Shown here: piece by piece, positions 46,208-58,279 of the stretch
Layout: each line of letters opens with the position of its first letter
Numbering within the stretch: position 1 is the first letter of the stretch
NCBI GenBank assembly: GCA_030770425.1
Contig: JASJFT010000013.1
Coordinates: 62,001 to 126,000, forward strand
Source of the DNA: Darksidea phi
Lineage: Eukaryota > Ascomycota > Dothideomycetes > Pleosporales > Lentitheciaceae
Length of the DNA: 64,000 nucleotides
Direction: 5' to 3'
Position numbers and translations under genes: made by a program
The notes under the pieces: model-generated
The model's input: only the letters and a program-made list of their open reading frames with translations
Told to the model about the DNA's origin: nothing
Databases searched by the model: none

Positions 46208-49200
46208 ATGAATCACAGCGCGCCTTCGACCGCGTCCGCGAATGTTCCTCCCCCGCAGAGGCCCATTCGGTTCGTCACCAACCATGACGGCCCCTACGCG
46301 AAGAGGCGCAGAATCAACTCGGCCTGCTTGACCTGTCGCCGCAAGAAGACGCGCTGTTCGGGTGCGTACAGCTGACGGAAGCCCTGTATTCCTACGTAGA
46401 CTGACAGCTCAAAGGCGAACGACCGATATGCGGCACTTGCACCCAAAACAAGCACGAATGCGCTGGGTACGGCGAAGACACCAGCCCGACTGAAGCGACC
46501 AAGGACGGAAAGAAGGCCCCCTCCCGGGGGAGCTTCTCGAGCAATGTGCCTGTCACCAAGGTCAAACAAGAGGCCGTGTCTCAGTCATCGCGACCGCAAT
46601 TGCCGCATACAACGTCGGGCGCATCACGAAAGCCGAATCCATCTCCCACCCAGCGAGGTGACGGTACGCTCTCGAAACATGTCCTGGGGATATGGACCGA
46701 GCATTGACGTGAATAGGAGAGCCCCCCCTGACGCTCAGTACGCGCAACCGCATGCCGTACTTCCGCTACTTCGGTCCGACGGCCATTATGCCCGGCTTCA
46801 AGCAAATGGTCGTGAAAGTGCGGGCAAAATCGCACAGCACAGCCCACACCACCTCCGACCGTACGTTAAACTCATCGGGTGCGCTGTCGCTTCGCTATCT
46901 GACGAGAAGTAGCTATAGAGTCTTCGCCCGGCCAGCCGTCCTCCATAAGCTCGCCTGCTGCTCCTGAGGCTCGAACACTCGCCGACCTTCCCGTATACGA
47001 CACCTCGACCATGTCTCCCAGCCCGTTAATCACGCATCTTTGCAAGCTGTTCTTTGTTCACCTTGGTTGTATCTTCCCCTTCCTGCAACGAGATCGCTTC
47101 ATGCGTGACCTGGAGGAAAAGCAAGTCGACGCTATTCTAGTCGATGCCGTCTGCGCGCTTTCTGCCAGATTCTCAAACCATGATATGCTGACCGGGGCTT
47201 CCGACACCTCCAATGAAGGTGCCACTGAGGCGACTAAGCTACAGCCCTCCGAGTACGGCCAAGCATTCGCCCAAAGAGCAAAATCGGCCATCCCTGATAC
47301 ATTTCCTTGTCCCAGTGTCGCCGTAGTGCAGACTGCACTTTTGCTTGCCTACGACGAGTTTGGTGCCAACCGTGATAGTGGTTTGTGGATGTACTTGGGT
47401 ATTGCTATCCGAATGGCTCAGGATCTAGGCATGCAGACACTTGAAGGGATGAAGTATGAAGGTCGCGATGGCCCAACACCAAAGTCCGTACGGACCGATC
47501 TACCTGGAACTAGTCCCACACAGGTGGTTCCTGAGGCTCAACGAGCGGAAAAGACTGTTCCTGCAGAGGAAGAGCAGCGTGCTGTGGAGCGAGAAAGGCT
47601 AGACACATTCTGGGCCATCTTCTTCCTTGATCGGGTCATCTCATCCGGCACTGGACGTCCCGTTACCCTCCGCGATCGTGACATTGAGATTTCATTTCCT
47701 TCCTTGAACGAAGTGGACCATGCTTCAGGCTGGCCGTTACCCTTCCCAGCTCTCATACGGATCGTGCACCTATACGGTCGGGTAACTGATCTGCTCAACA
47801 GCATCAAGGAAAAGAGTGATATCACAGAAGAACTCCAAAATCAGCTCGATACCCTGGAGCATCACCTGACAGAGATCTACCAAAATCTCTCACCAAAGCT
47901 CCACTTCAACGCAGTCAACTTTCAGCACTACGTGAAGCTGAACCAAGGGCCCAACTTCCTCCTGTTGCATTGTTGGTTCCATACATTAATCGTCCTTTTG
48001 CACCAACCGACGTTACTCAAGACGTTTGAAGGTAGCGCACAGCCTCTTTCGAACAACAGTAGGGAATTGTCCATGTCTTCGGCCAAGACTGTTGCCGATA
48101 TTCTTGCCTTTGCTGATCTCATCGACGCAAAGACTGGGGTCGGCAACCCGTTTACGAGGTAAAGAACAGCTTCTAGATGTACCTGCAAGTACTGACTGTC
48201 TAGTCAACCTATCTACATCGCCGCCTGCGCATTTCTGAAAGAGACCGCTCTGCACTCGGCCTCTTCTCAGCCTCACTCTCGGCCCGCTAGCCCGGATCCA
48301 CTAGATGACCAAAGTCCAACACGAAGCGGCGGTATCTCTTTAGATCATATGAGTTTTGCGAAGCCTTTAGAGTCTACCAATGACGAGCGACTCGGCACTC
48401 TCCACGACCGTGACCAGAAGCAAGTTGCGAAGCATACGCTGCTTGCCTCAGCCGCGAATCAAAACTATCAAAGATGCTATCGAGCACTAAAATCACTGGA
48501 GAAGTACTGGGCTGGTGTCAAGTACATACTCACCGTCTTGGATCAAAAGGCCAAGGGTGTAGGTGACCCGTTACTATACACCAGAGAAGAGATGGAAAGC
48601 GCCCTAGAAGCACCCAGACCCGAGCCTTCTTTTACGAGCCCGGGCTGGCGAAGGAAACTGTCTTGGGGCACATATCTGACCGCGCAGAACCTGGATGTCG
48701 AAGCTGCTAAGGTCCCCGCTGTCATAAGGAAAGGTGCAAGGACTCCGATACCAGGTTCCCCCATGAATGGCAGTCAAGGTAAATCCGTTCTTACTCTCGA
48801 CAGACCTATAGCTGATGTTGGCACAGCCATCGGGTGGTCACTTACGGGCACCATGAATTCTCCTTCCACCAATGTCGCTGTTATGTACACAGCTGAAAAC
48901 AGCAATACGCGCGACACCAGACCATTACAGCCGAAACCAACGCAACCAACTAATAGTCAGACCTCAATGGCGTCTTTAATTTCAAACCCTACCATCAAGT
49001 TCGAACCGTCCCACGCGCTACCCTCACCAGCGTCCTTTCCACCCTTCGATCCCACCGCTATGCCACCACCGCCCATCAACGCCGTTCCTACGCCAGATCC
49101 GGTCCTAGTCTCAGATGCCGATCTTCTTCTCAACCTCCACTCCCCGTTCTCGGCTCCCTCGCCGAACAATCCCCGTCCACCACTACAACCAATGTCCTTT

Positions 49201-49470
49201 GCTCGAGGCTCCACTTCGGGACCAGGCCCAGGCCAGCAACAGCCAGCACCTGCTCAACCCGACTTCTCTTCTCCAACGCTTTCCACTTATCCCACTCCGT
49301 CTGATCACACGTTCGGCGATATGGTCATCGATTCGCAAGAGGTAGACATGTCTTTGCTGGGGACGGATATGATGCCCTGGGATCTAGAATATTTGCCTCA
49401 CGATATGCTCTATTTTGGAGAGGGTGCTTTTGGTATGGATGACACCGGTACTGGGGCGCAGGAAGGGTAG
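46208..49470 (+). CDS. Zn2Cys6 transcription factor, long form
   Basis: This is a fungal regulator of unknown target. Exons 46208-46361, 46415-46663, 46717-46860, 46913-48158 and 48204-49470 (introns 53, 53, 52 and 45 nt) give 1019 residues. The zinc cluster is Cys40, 43, 50, 57, 60 and 67 (ACLTCRRKKTRC, then ICGTC), split by intron 1 after CSG. A block RMPYFRYFGPTAIMPGFKQM precedes the fungal-specific domain, which has ITHLCKLFFVHLGCIFPFLQ, RDSGLWMYLGIAIRMAQDLG and LDTFWAIFFLDRVISSGTGR. The tail is Pro/Ser/Thr-rich and acidic near the end, like an activation domain. The frame is open upstream without ATG, so 46208 is the first usable Met. The fifth exon contains no recognised domain. Confidence 0.88.
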
Positions 49471-50120
49471 AATTGGGATCCTGGGTAGTCTGTAGGAGGT
49501 ATTTGTGTTCATGGAGGGTGTTGAAGGAAGTAAATATCTTGTGTATCGGGCGCTTATTATCGGACAGTCGCCGTTGCTGGGTCAAGGGTCTATGGTGAGC
49601 AATGATCTTGAGTGCTCTTGCCGAGACACCCCGATCAATGATGTGAAATGCCATCATTAATAATACGCACCCCTGTTCACCACCGTCTAGCTCAACATTG
49701 TCCCACTTTGATTCGCTAACTCTTCAAGATCAGCCTACTGTAAGGGCGGTGCGGACGATGATTGGTTGGCTTGTTGGTGCGTAAAGCATTAGTCTGAGGT
49801 TTCAAACATCTCAAGATGTTCAGTCTACTGTCATGTCGATGAGCTCCGCTAGGACTGACGGGAAAGCTCCAATATGTAAATGCGATCATACCTCCTGCTT
49901 CGGCCGCCACTACTCCACGTTCAGTTAGCGCACTCGCTGACATGCCGAATTCTTACGACAACGGCTTCTACAATTTCTAATCACCCCGCCGAAATCAATA
50001 CCCCCTTCGGCATTGTCATCAACCATGCGGATGACTTAAAAGTGCCCTGCTGCGTCGGCCGCTCCCTGACCTGCGCACTGAGTCGCGTTGAACCAATACG
50101 CCACTGAAGTTACCACGACC
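49471..50120. other. Intergenic spacer between two regulator genes
   Basis: No gene is seen. It separates the 3' end of the long Zn2Cys6 gene from the ATG of the next one, both on the plus strand. Confidence 0.55.
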
Positions 50121-51771
50121 ATGATACCGGTCACGCAAAAAGCATCAAACACCTGCACGTACTGTCGAATACGGAAGCAGCGCTGTGACCGTGAGCTGCC
50201 AAGCTGCTCGAGGTGTGCTGTGTATGTCATATTTGTAGGCCTCCCATAAGTGTTGCGCTGATCGAATGTGTTTCAGGAAGCTTCGGCCATGCGACTATAC
50301 CTGGATCAAGGATGCTCCTCGCTTCACCGAACTTGAAGTTGCGGAGATTGGTCCTCTCTTTATTCAACGAGGTACTTGTGGCTCCGACCTCTCCCCACGG
50401 GGTCGAGAAGAGCTACTGCAAGCCACTACCGCTTGCACGAACCGGGAGCCTGGCTCGACGGGAGCTCTTCTGAACCTGGTTTATGACATTCTAGAACAAG
50501 CCAATACTACTGTTTCCGCTATCATGGAAGAGCATGCATCTTCCATCCACCAATGGTGTCCTCTGATTAGCGAGGAGATGCTGCGAAATGGACGAGACGG
50601 AGCCTTTGATAAATTTCAACCGGACTGGCTTTCCCCACCTCTGTTGGTTTTGGGTATCTTTCTGCTCACGAGATACACATGTTGTCACTCTAAACATATC
50701 ATCACGGGTGTTTTATATACAACAGTAAAGCAGTTGCTTACGCTGGTCCGAGCCGCCGGCGAAGTCTCTCTGGAGCTTTTTCGCGCCGAAATGCTAGTTG
50801 CTGTGTACGAGTGTGGGCATGGAATGGCGGAGCAGGCGTTTGTAACACTAAGCTCGTGTGTCGCGTTGTTTGCGCTGATACAGCTCGATATGGGTGAGAC
50901 ACATAAAGAAAGCTGCAGTGAGGAAGTGGTTGCTTCACTCAGAGCAGCTATTGTTATGCTAGATCGTATGATCCCACTCTCAATATTGCCAAGATCTCTT
51001 CCTCTGGTTACTCCCACCAAGTATCCGCTTAGCCAATCGGTTTTTGGCGGACTTGGTCCTTGTATTCCACCTCCTACACCCACACCGTATGCCAGCTCTC
51101 CGCGGAAGGTGCACATCAGAGCTATGGTCGCACTCGGCTCCGGCCGTGTTCTCGAACACATACACGCTTTGCACTACGGTTTCCATCCCGATGAGACGTA
51201 TGATGAAGTAGATGCAGCAGTGTCACTGGTCATCAAGAAGTTGGTGGACAAGCCGCAGCCCCATACTTGGCTTCACTGCGACGCTATTGCTATGGCATTC
51301 TGGTGAGTATATTCAGGTATACATCGTTTACTGAAGCTGACTAGAGCAGCTCTAATCTGCTTCTTCAGCAAGCACAAGTCCAAAACATGAAAGCGAAGCA
51401 TACCGATCCATCTCTCCCAGGGGCCACGAAAGCAATGCTAGCTCTTCACTATTCCCGCCGGATGGCTTGGGACATGGTCCGTGTTATGATTCAAAAAATT
51501 CACAGCGAAGAGGAGTTATCACGGCTACCATTTGCAGGATTGTGTTGTGTCATACGTGCCGCGGTTGCCGTCTTCGAGACGAAGGAGTGTGAAGAGGAAT
51601 TTGATGGTAGCGACGGGGAACTCCAGGAATTCAAAAAGATCCTAGGTTGGTTTGCGGCAAGATGGAATATTGGTGGTGAGTAAAACTATTATTTAGCGTT
51701 TGGTAAGGGAGGCTAATTTGACTATAGCTGAGTATGTAAAGCGTGTGGAGCAGTGCTTGGGTGATTGTTAG
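50121..51771 (+). CDS. Zn2Cys6 transcription factor, short form
   Basis: Exons 50121-50221, 50277-51302, 51350-51675 and 51728-51771 (introns 55, 47 and 52 nt) give 498 residues. The zinc cluster begins only 12 residues from the start: Cys12, 15, 22, 29, 32 and 39 (CTYCRIRKQRC, CSRC), with the last Cys after intron 1 (LRPCDYTW). The rest is the alpha-helical fungal regulator domain (DILEQANTTVSAIMEEH, ITGVLYTTVKQLLTLVRAAG), weakly conserved and typical of accessory regulators. The final exon is only 44 nt (AEYVKRVEQCLGDC) and was placed by phase. The target is unknown. It sits next to a HET gene and another regulator. Confidence 0.82.
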
Positions 51772-52128
51772 CAAGGTCACTCAGCTCTAGTCCTAGATAC
51801 GCACCTATTTCAACTTGAAAAATTCATCACTTGTAATAGCGGGTATGAGGAAAAAATGACTTTCTCTGGTATAGCAATCGGATGCTGGAGACGACCGAGC
51901 CGTTCAGGGACGGGTTTGGAACGCAAGTCAAACGCCTATATTAGCGAACGCTCCCTCTATTTTTCAACCTTTAACGCCCCCCCTGTGTCTACCCTATGTT
52001 TCAGCACCTAAGGCGGCAATATAACCGAGTAATAAGGCGCCCGGACTGCGCAGCACAGCCTCGCACGCCTAACACCTCGAAATCCTAAACCCAAGCAGCA
52101 TCATACCCCCCATAACTCACGATCCGCC
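51772..52128. other. Intergenic spacer
   Basis: This is the 3' flank of the short Zn2Cys6 gene and the promoter of the HET gene. No motif stands out. Confidence 0.5.
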
Positions 52129-54453
52129 ATGTCTTCCGAAAATTCAGTCGGCCAAACGCAAGCCCTTGCGTCTCTGTACAAAGAGCGTCTACAAGGTACC
52201 CAAATTCGATTGTTACAGATACTCCCATCCGAGGTTTGCGAAGATTGCGGCTACTTCCATAGCGATGACGATAGCGATAACTCGGACAGTAATTGTGAGG
52301 ACGGCTGCGAGTGTGATCGTGAATACTGTGGTTGTAAACGTGAAGACGATAAAACCGGGGAGGAAGCCAGAAGTGCTACTAGCGAAGGTAGCAGCATTCA
52401 ACATAAACCATGTCGAGACAGAGGCTGCAACGGCTGCGATTTGATCAATATCCGAATCATCACCGTTCGGTTAGAAGACATGGTCGGCAAATTTGATGCG
52501 CTATCGTACGTTTGGGGCTGGGCGGATGTCAAGGAAGATGTTAGAGTCAACGGAACAAGAGTATATGTCACAATGAATCTCGAGCTAGCACTCAGACGAC
52601 TACGCAATACAGAGAAAGTGGGACTGCTATGGGTAGACGCGCTTTGTATTAACCAGACGGATATTGAAGAGAGGAATGAGCAGGTAATGCGCATGAAAGA
52701 CATATATTCATTATCGCGGAAAGTGTTTGTCTGGATTGGAGAGGAGATTCTGGATGTAGCAGACGAGGGGAAGCGTGTCGAAGATGCCAGAATTGCCATC
52801 AAGCTGCTCAAAGATATCTATCAGGTTGCTAAGGATAATGACATGAGGACAAGCCTGGATACAAATCTGTTTATTAAGGAGCCGCCACGCTTCGAGAAGC
52901 CGGAAAAGCTTGGACTTCCTAAGACTGATGCTCCCGAGTGGGAGTGTCTGAAGGACTACCTTCGAAGGCCGTGGTTCTCGCGCGTTTGGGTCATTCAGGA
53001 GGTTGCGGTCGCACGAGAAGCGGTCGTGATTTTGGGGGATGATATCAAGATGCCGTGGGTGGAGCTGGCTGTGGCTGCTACCTGGCTGCTATGGCGGGGC
53101 TTTTCGGATCACATCTCCGGACTTAACAAGGTTTGGAATATCCTGATTATTGACGCGTGCCGAAAGCATATCACCGTACCGCTTTTGCGTCGGCTAAGTC
53201 CTACGGGGACGTTCCAATCTACACTTCACCACGACAAGATATACGCTCTCCTTGGTACAACATTCGAGGGAAAAAGAATAGAAAGATACCCTAGACTGAG
53301 AATCGACTACGGAAGAGACTGGCGGGAGCTGTTTAGAGAGGTTGTACGTCACTGCATCGAGACTCGGGGCATTTTTGGGAAAAGGCGTACGCTACACGTG
53401 CTCAGCCAAGTTGAACATGAGCTGAATGACGATGGCAGCTTCGCATGGGATAAAGAACAATCATCGTGGGTTCCAGGCTGGGACGAGCATCACACATCCT
53501 GTCCTCTGGCGTGGCGTGATCCTGTTACGCACTTCAACACCACCAAGGACACTGATGCCGTCATGAGCGACTCCGGTGACGGGCGCATTCTTTCGCTAAA
53601 AGGCGTACTCGTCGACAAGATCGCAAAAACGTATACGAATATTCCCGATGTTGAAGACCACGATAATCTGGGCTTCTCATTGGAGGAGTTCAGCGCCGTC
53701 GCCAAACTCTGGTCCTCCGTGGCACTAAACTGGAGAGTCGCATATCACAATAGGTACCCGCACCTTGCCGATGCATTTTCTCGAACCATTACTACGGGAT
53801 CAATAAACAAATACGGCGACTCTAAAGCTACGACAGGCGCCTACTTCGCCGCATACTACGAAACTGGTCTACTCTTTGCCGAAGACGAACCTGGCTTCAA
53901 ACTACCTTTTGTGGGTGCGCCGGAGCAAAAAGACGTCGAAGTCTTCGACGAAAACATCCCCAATTTACCAGAGTCGGAGAGATATGAAGCGACGGCGCAT
54001 ATGATGAACAACTTTCGTACAGAGATCGAGCAGGATAAGGTTTTCTTTGTTACTAAAAAGGGGTATATGGGCATCGGGCCGGAGATCATGGCAGTTGACG
54101 ATGACGTCTGTGTGCTGTTGGGTGGTGTGACGCCTTTCTTGGTGAGACGAGTAAAGAAAGGAGTGGATTGTCCCGAGTGGTTGGACCTAGCGGAGGAGAA
54201 AGAGGGGACAGTGGGGGAAAAATTGAACGCTGTTGTCAAGAATTGGCTGCCTAGTAGGAAGAGCATTGGCAAAGATGGCGGGAAGGGAAAGGTTGCGAGA
54301 GAGGAGGTAGCTAGTGGTGCTGCAAAAAGCCTGCCGAAAACGGATGTTTTCCGTTTGGTCGGCGAATGCTATGTTACAGGGTTGATGGACGGAGAGGCGT
54401 TGGATGCTAAAGATAAGGGTGAATTGACGGAGAAATTGATCCATCTAGTTTAG
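52129..54453 (+). CDS. HET-domain protein with ten-cysteine insert
   Basis: This is a heterokaryon-incompatibility type protein; HET domains trigger regulated cell death after non-self recognition in filamentous fungi. It is a single exon of 774 residues. The three HET blocks are clear: FDALSYVWGWADV (about 123), LLWVDALCINQTDIEERNEQ (about 165) and LRRPWFSRVWVIQEVAV (about 285). The usual N-terminal strand RLLQILPSE is followed by an acidic insert holding ten cysteines between 37 and 103 (CEDCG, CEDGCECDREYCGC, CRDRGCNGC) before the HET core resumes. The C-terminal half has the conserved end region (FFVTKKGYMGIGPE, VCVLLGGVTPFLVRR). No NACHT, ankyrin or WD partner domain is fused, so it is probably an effector or orphan HET. 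Confidence 0.93.
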   Translation: MSSENSVGQTQALASLYKERLQGTQIRLLQILPSEVCEDCGYFHSDDDSDNSDSNCEDGCECDREYCGCKREDDKTGEEARSATSEGSSIQHKPCRDRGCNGCDLINIRIITVRLEDMVGKFDALSYVWGWADVKEDVRVNGTRVYVTMNLELALRRLRNTEKVGLLWVDALCINQTDIEERNEQVMRMKDIYSLSRKVFVWIGEEILDVADEGKRVEDARIAIKLLKDIYQVAKDNDMRTSLDTNLFIKEPPRFEKPEKLGLPKTDAPEWECLKDYLRRPWFSRVWVIQEVAVAREAVVILGDDIKMPWVELAVAATWLLWRGFSDHISGLNKVWNILIIDACRKHITVPLLRRLSPTGTFQSTLHHDKIYALLGTTFEGKRIERYPRLRIDYGRDWRELFREVVRHCIETRGIFGKRRTLHVLSQVEHELNDDGSFAWDKEQSSWVPGWDEHHTSCPLAWRDPVTHFNTTKDTDAVMSDSGDGRILSLKGVLVDKIAKTYTNIPDVEDHDNLGFSLEEFSAVAKLWSSVALNWRVAYHNRYPHLADAFSRTITTGSINKYGDSKATTGAYFAAYYETGLLFAEDEPGFKLPFVGAPEQKDVEVFDENIPNLPESERYEATAHMMNNFRTEIEQDKVFFVTKKGYMGIGPEIMAVDDDVCVLLGGVTPFLVRRVKKGVDCPEWLDLAEEKEGTVGEKLNAVVKNWLPSRKSIGKDGGKGKVAREEVASGAAKSLPKTDVFRLVGECYVTGLMDGEALDAKDKGELTEKLIHLV

Positions 54454-55040
54454 CAAATTGTTAAATTCGGTCACGATGGATTTGAAAGTTAATTAGTCGT
54501 CGAACGTGTTTCGGATGGATTATTGGAGGGGCGAGTCCGAAATTACTAGTTTAGGACGAAGGATGCGGACTAGGTCGCATGGGGTTTCAAGTGCCGAAAG
54601 TGCCAAGGTTGACTGCTATGGTCATAATACCAGTAGGTGACGACGTTCTAGTGAGGTCGTCCAGCAAGACAGAGAAAGGGGAACATGGGTTCCGGTCGAG
54701 TGCATTCAGAGTTCGTTGATGTAAGCATCGTTCTTTCGGGCTCTGGGGTTTTGTTCTCGCGCGAAAAGACCGCGAATCAGCCCTACACATCGGCACAGCC
54801 CCTTCCTGCGCTATCTGATTGGCCACTACGCTTCATTCGAGACGTGTTCGCGGGGTTTGCATGGGAACCGCAGCCGTCCAAGCCTCAATGTCCGCGTTGC
54901 GCCTTCTTGGCTGCATACCTATCGTTGTAGCCTGGATGCGCACACTTCTATCATGATACCCCACGAAAGCCATCGAGTATCATCTCTCGACTTCGTCAGC
55001 TCTTCACTAATCTGATATCGGGTTGAATTAAAATTGCAAC
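54454..55040. other. Intergenic spacer
   Basis: No gene is visible between the HET gene and the next plus-strand gene. Confidence 0.55.
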
Positions 55041-55738
55041 ATGCCGTCCACACTCGAACGTACGCTCCGCATCACCAGCCTTGTCAGCTCCGTCTTCGCC
55101 ATCGCCATCCTCCTCCCCGCTACCGTCGAGTCCTCCAAATGCAGTGCATTCGGTTGCTATAGCTCCGACGATTCGATCATCGGCTTTGGCTTCATTCCTC
55201 TCTCTTTCACTATTATCACGTCACTCTTTTACGTTGCGCCACAACTACGCAACAAGAAGGAGAAAGTGTTGGCGACGCACTACCCTCTACCATGGATGAC
55301 GTTTGATTTCGCGATCTTTGGGGGATACATGGTTGCCTTGGTGTTTGAATGGGTCGAAGGGAAGCAGAGACTCAGCCATCGACCGGATATCGCTTTTTTG
55401 GAGGCATATGCCACCGTGCCTTTGATGGTTAACATGTACGTTTATTACTACGCCTTTCACTCTTGAGAACAAAAGTGGCTAACGTAGGTAGGATCATCCA
55501 TATGCTTACCTTCTTCATCAACGGCAAGGTGGTAGCTCACCGCGTCCTACAAGCCGGGAACTGGCGTATGACCAGCGAATGTCCGCACTGCCATCATCGC
55601 ATTGGTGGTCACACGGAAGATGTGGTACAGAAAAAGGGCGGAGAGGGCTATAGTCTGCTAAGGGGCGAAGACTATGATGATGATGTGGGGAGGGCGAGTG
55701 AGGATCACGCTGCCGTCGAAGCTGTTGGGGAGGTGTGA
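55041..55738 (+). CDS. Four-helix membrane protein of unknown function
   Basis: I do not recognise the family. Exons 55041-55435 and 55492-55738 (intron 56 nt) give 213 residues. Four hydrophobic segments lie at about 10-28, 45-66, 83-104 and 117-142. The first loop has two cysteines (SSKCSAFGCYS), and the helices are separated by short charged loops. The cytosolic tail of 70 residues has a CPHCHH motif and is acidic near the end (GEDYDDDVG). The acceptor at 55491 was chosen because the AG four bases earlier would create an immediate stop. Small tetraspan proteins of this kind are common and uncharacterised in Dothideomycetes. Confidence 0.7.
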
Positions 55739-56116
55739 GGTGATTGGGTAGAAAAACTACGGTCTGCTAGGAAGGAGCGTTGCAGGTATCCGTATCAAGG
55801 GAACAGAGTAAGAGTCTTGCATCGTATGCGGAGAGGCAAGTGGTTATGTAAGTGGTTGATGGGCAGTCACTCGAGGGTAAGAGTTCATGAATAGAAATAT
55901 CTGCAGATGTAGGCTGAGAGGCGGGCCTCGAGTTGCGCGACGTGAAGAATAGCATGGGGATGAAGAGATGAGCCACTCCTTATAGTTACCAATGCGCGGA
56001 ACATATTCCCAATAACATATACTCATTCGAAAATTCTTATTCTTTCCTTTCAAGCTCGGGCATGGAGCGGTCGAACCACATTCTACGTTCGCTAGCTATT
56101 TTTTCGTCCAACAACC
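55739..56116. other. Spacer between convergent genes
   Basis: This is the 3' flank of the tetraspan gene and of the SnoaL-like gene. Nothing else is seen. Confidence 0.55.
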
Positions 56117-56800
56117 TCACTCGCAACCGCTTACTTCGGGAAACTTCTCGCCTTGATCCCACTACAGAAAAGATTAGCCCTTTTCAACATCTCCTGTTCC
56201 CTCCGCTCCATAGGCAGCTCGGAAAAAATCATCACTTACATGCTCAGCAATGCATCCACCCTCCCACCTAAATCTATCCACAACCTCGCCAAAGCTAGCG
56301 GACCGATAATTTAACCATCCCATCAACTGGGTGCCATCGAAAGTGGTGCGAAGCGGCGTGATACTCTGGTTGCTCCAGATGGGACTTAGAATATTCCAAG
56401 CAGAGTCAGAGCCATTCTGGGCGGCGGGATTGTGATTCTGTTCACCCAGCTCAGCATCTCCACACATCCTTGAAACCAATCATACGATGAACGACGAAGG
56501 CGCTATCGGAGAGCTGGCCAAAAAGACGGAAAGTGTATGACGCACAATATAATCGTTAGCGATGTACGTGAACGCCTCGGTAATGTTCTTCTTGTAGATG
56601 AAAGCTTGCGCAAAGGCGTTGAAGCGCTCTTCTACACAGGTAACGTCGGGCTCGGGCTTGACGCGCTCGCATGGTGATGGTTTGGCGGGGCGGTCTTGAC
56701 GCGTCTCGAGGGAGGCGTATTCGACCAGTGACGTCGCTGCTGGGGCGGCGAGGAGACCAGCTGGCAACAAGAGAGCAGATAGGAGCGAGAGGAGACGCAT
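56117..56800 (-). CDS. Secreted SnoaL-like (NTF2-fold) protein
   Basis: This is a small alpha+beta barrel protein of the SnoaL-like polyketide-cyclase/ester-hydrolase group. Exons 56800-56546, 56437-56240 and 56161-56117 (introns 108 and 78 nt) give 165 residues. A clear signal peptide (LLSLLSALLLPAGLLAAPA) precedes the fold. The family pattern is FNAFAQAFIYKKNITEAF, DYINHNPAAQNG, WNILSPIW, VVDRFRWEGGCIAEH and WDQGEKFPEV. The last exon (45 nt) supplies the WD of the EHWD motif typical of SnoaL-like proteins. Most relatives are cytosolic; secretion with N-glycosylation sites (NITE, NGSD, NQSI) makes this subgroup distinct. The substrate is unknown. Confidence 0.82.
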
Positions 56801-58279
56801 GGTAGATCGACTGTGTGGTTTCGGTTGAAAAAATTAGGCGTAAAAAGATGCAATGAGTCGGGAAAACCGTAACTCTATGCTAGATGTACAGTTGTTTATG
56901 TATTGCGGGCATGCTACATATTTGTTTACTACGACGATACAAGTAGAGGCATTTAGTGGTTGTGGGGTCGACGTTTGTTAATTAGAATGTCCCCACAGCC
57001 CCACTAACTTCTACTTGTTTCTGTTATTTGGAAGCTTGAACTTCGTCGGGGCTTCTACTCTTTTTTTTGAAGCCGTCGTTGAGCCTAGCCAAGGAAGGAA
57101 AGTGATGGGTGCCGAGAAGAGGCCGAGAGAACGCCCGCTAATAGTTGAAGATGAAGTGCCGAAGCTGGCAGAGCTCGATGTGGATTTGTCATTTCAGGAG
57201 GGCTAGTATCGTACAATTCTTATTTGAAGGTTTGTATGCCATGTAGCAATGCTTTTCATCAGTATCCAAACGTGCATCACATACCTTTACCACCTAAGCA
57301 TTCTAACCCTGCCTGGTGCAACCGTATTGGGAACGGATGCCAGAGTGCATAAAGTGTGCAGGGCTGAAGAGCCCGCCGTTGGTGAAAATAACTTAGCTCG
57401 AAAGATGAATCATAGCTGAGGCAAAGTGATAAAGGATAGCCGTTGTCTACGCTGCACAAATGTTACACAGATGCAACTCCGTACTATCCCCAGCCGACGT
57501 ACATATCTAGCGTCGACCTCCTCAATGCTCACACAACGCAGGAGAGTATCTTCACACTTCATTGCATACCGCATCAAGATGGCTATATGCAGTGGGTGAG
57601 TATAGGATATACTCTGAAACCGTTCATGCTGTGCACCCTTGTGTTCACGCAGACCCCGCCTCGCCACATGTAACAACCACCCATCCACAAGAAAATTAAC
57701 GCTGGTTGCAAACCGTGGCGCTGGGATCAAGAAAAAATACAGAGTTTGTAAAGGTATGCAGTGTGATAATTGCAATGCCACGCAAAGTTAAAGTGACTAT
57801 AAACGGCGCGCGAAAAGACTAGGTATATACTTGAACCGAAAGTGAAAATGGAGACTGAAGCCCCAACATCTGTGTTTTCTAGGGGTGGTACCGAGGAACG
57901 TTGTGCTGTACGAGACAGTCTTTTCCGCGTATGGCGTCATATCAAAGGCGGAGCGCGGAGCGATGGGTTGCAAGACGCGCGCCAGGTACGGCAGTCCATT
58001 TGATAACCAGGCGGGCGCAGGCTTGTTATATGGACGGCCTCTGACCGTTGCTAGTGTAGGCGGTTCCTGGAAAGACGTAGCGGTGGGCATCGAAGCTGAC
58101 ACCAGGAAGCATATGTTGCGAGAGCGAGCCAGCCATGACCGGAAGAATGCGAGTTTTAGCGACTCAATTAAGGGCTCAAACTATTTCGGCACTCGTTCTT
58201 TGTGGCGATGTATACCCAGCGGCTTCTCGGCGAGACACTAGGGTAAGTTGGCTCCGTGTCGTATGTCAGGAGTTATCAT
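56801..58279. other. Intergenic region
   Basis: The 1.5 kb between two minus-strand genes has no supported gene. One frame at 57797-58102 (minus; RPYNKPAPAWLSNGLPYLAR) has mildly coding-like composition but no domain or splice partner. Confidence 0.5.
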
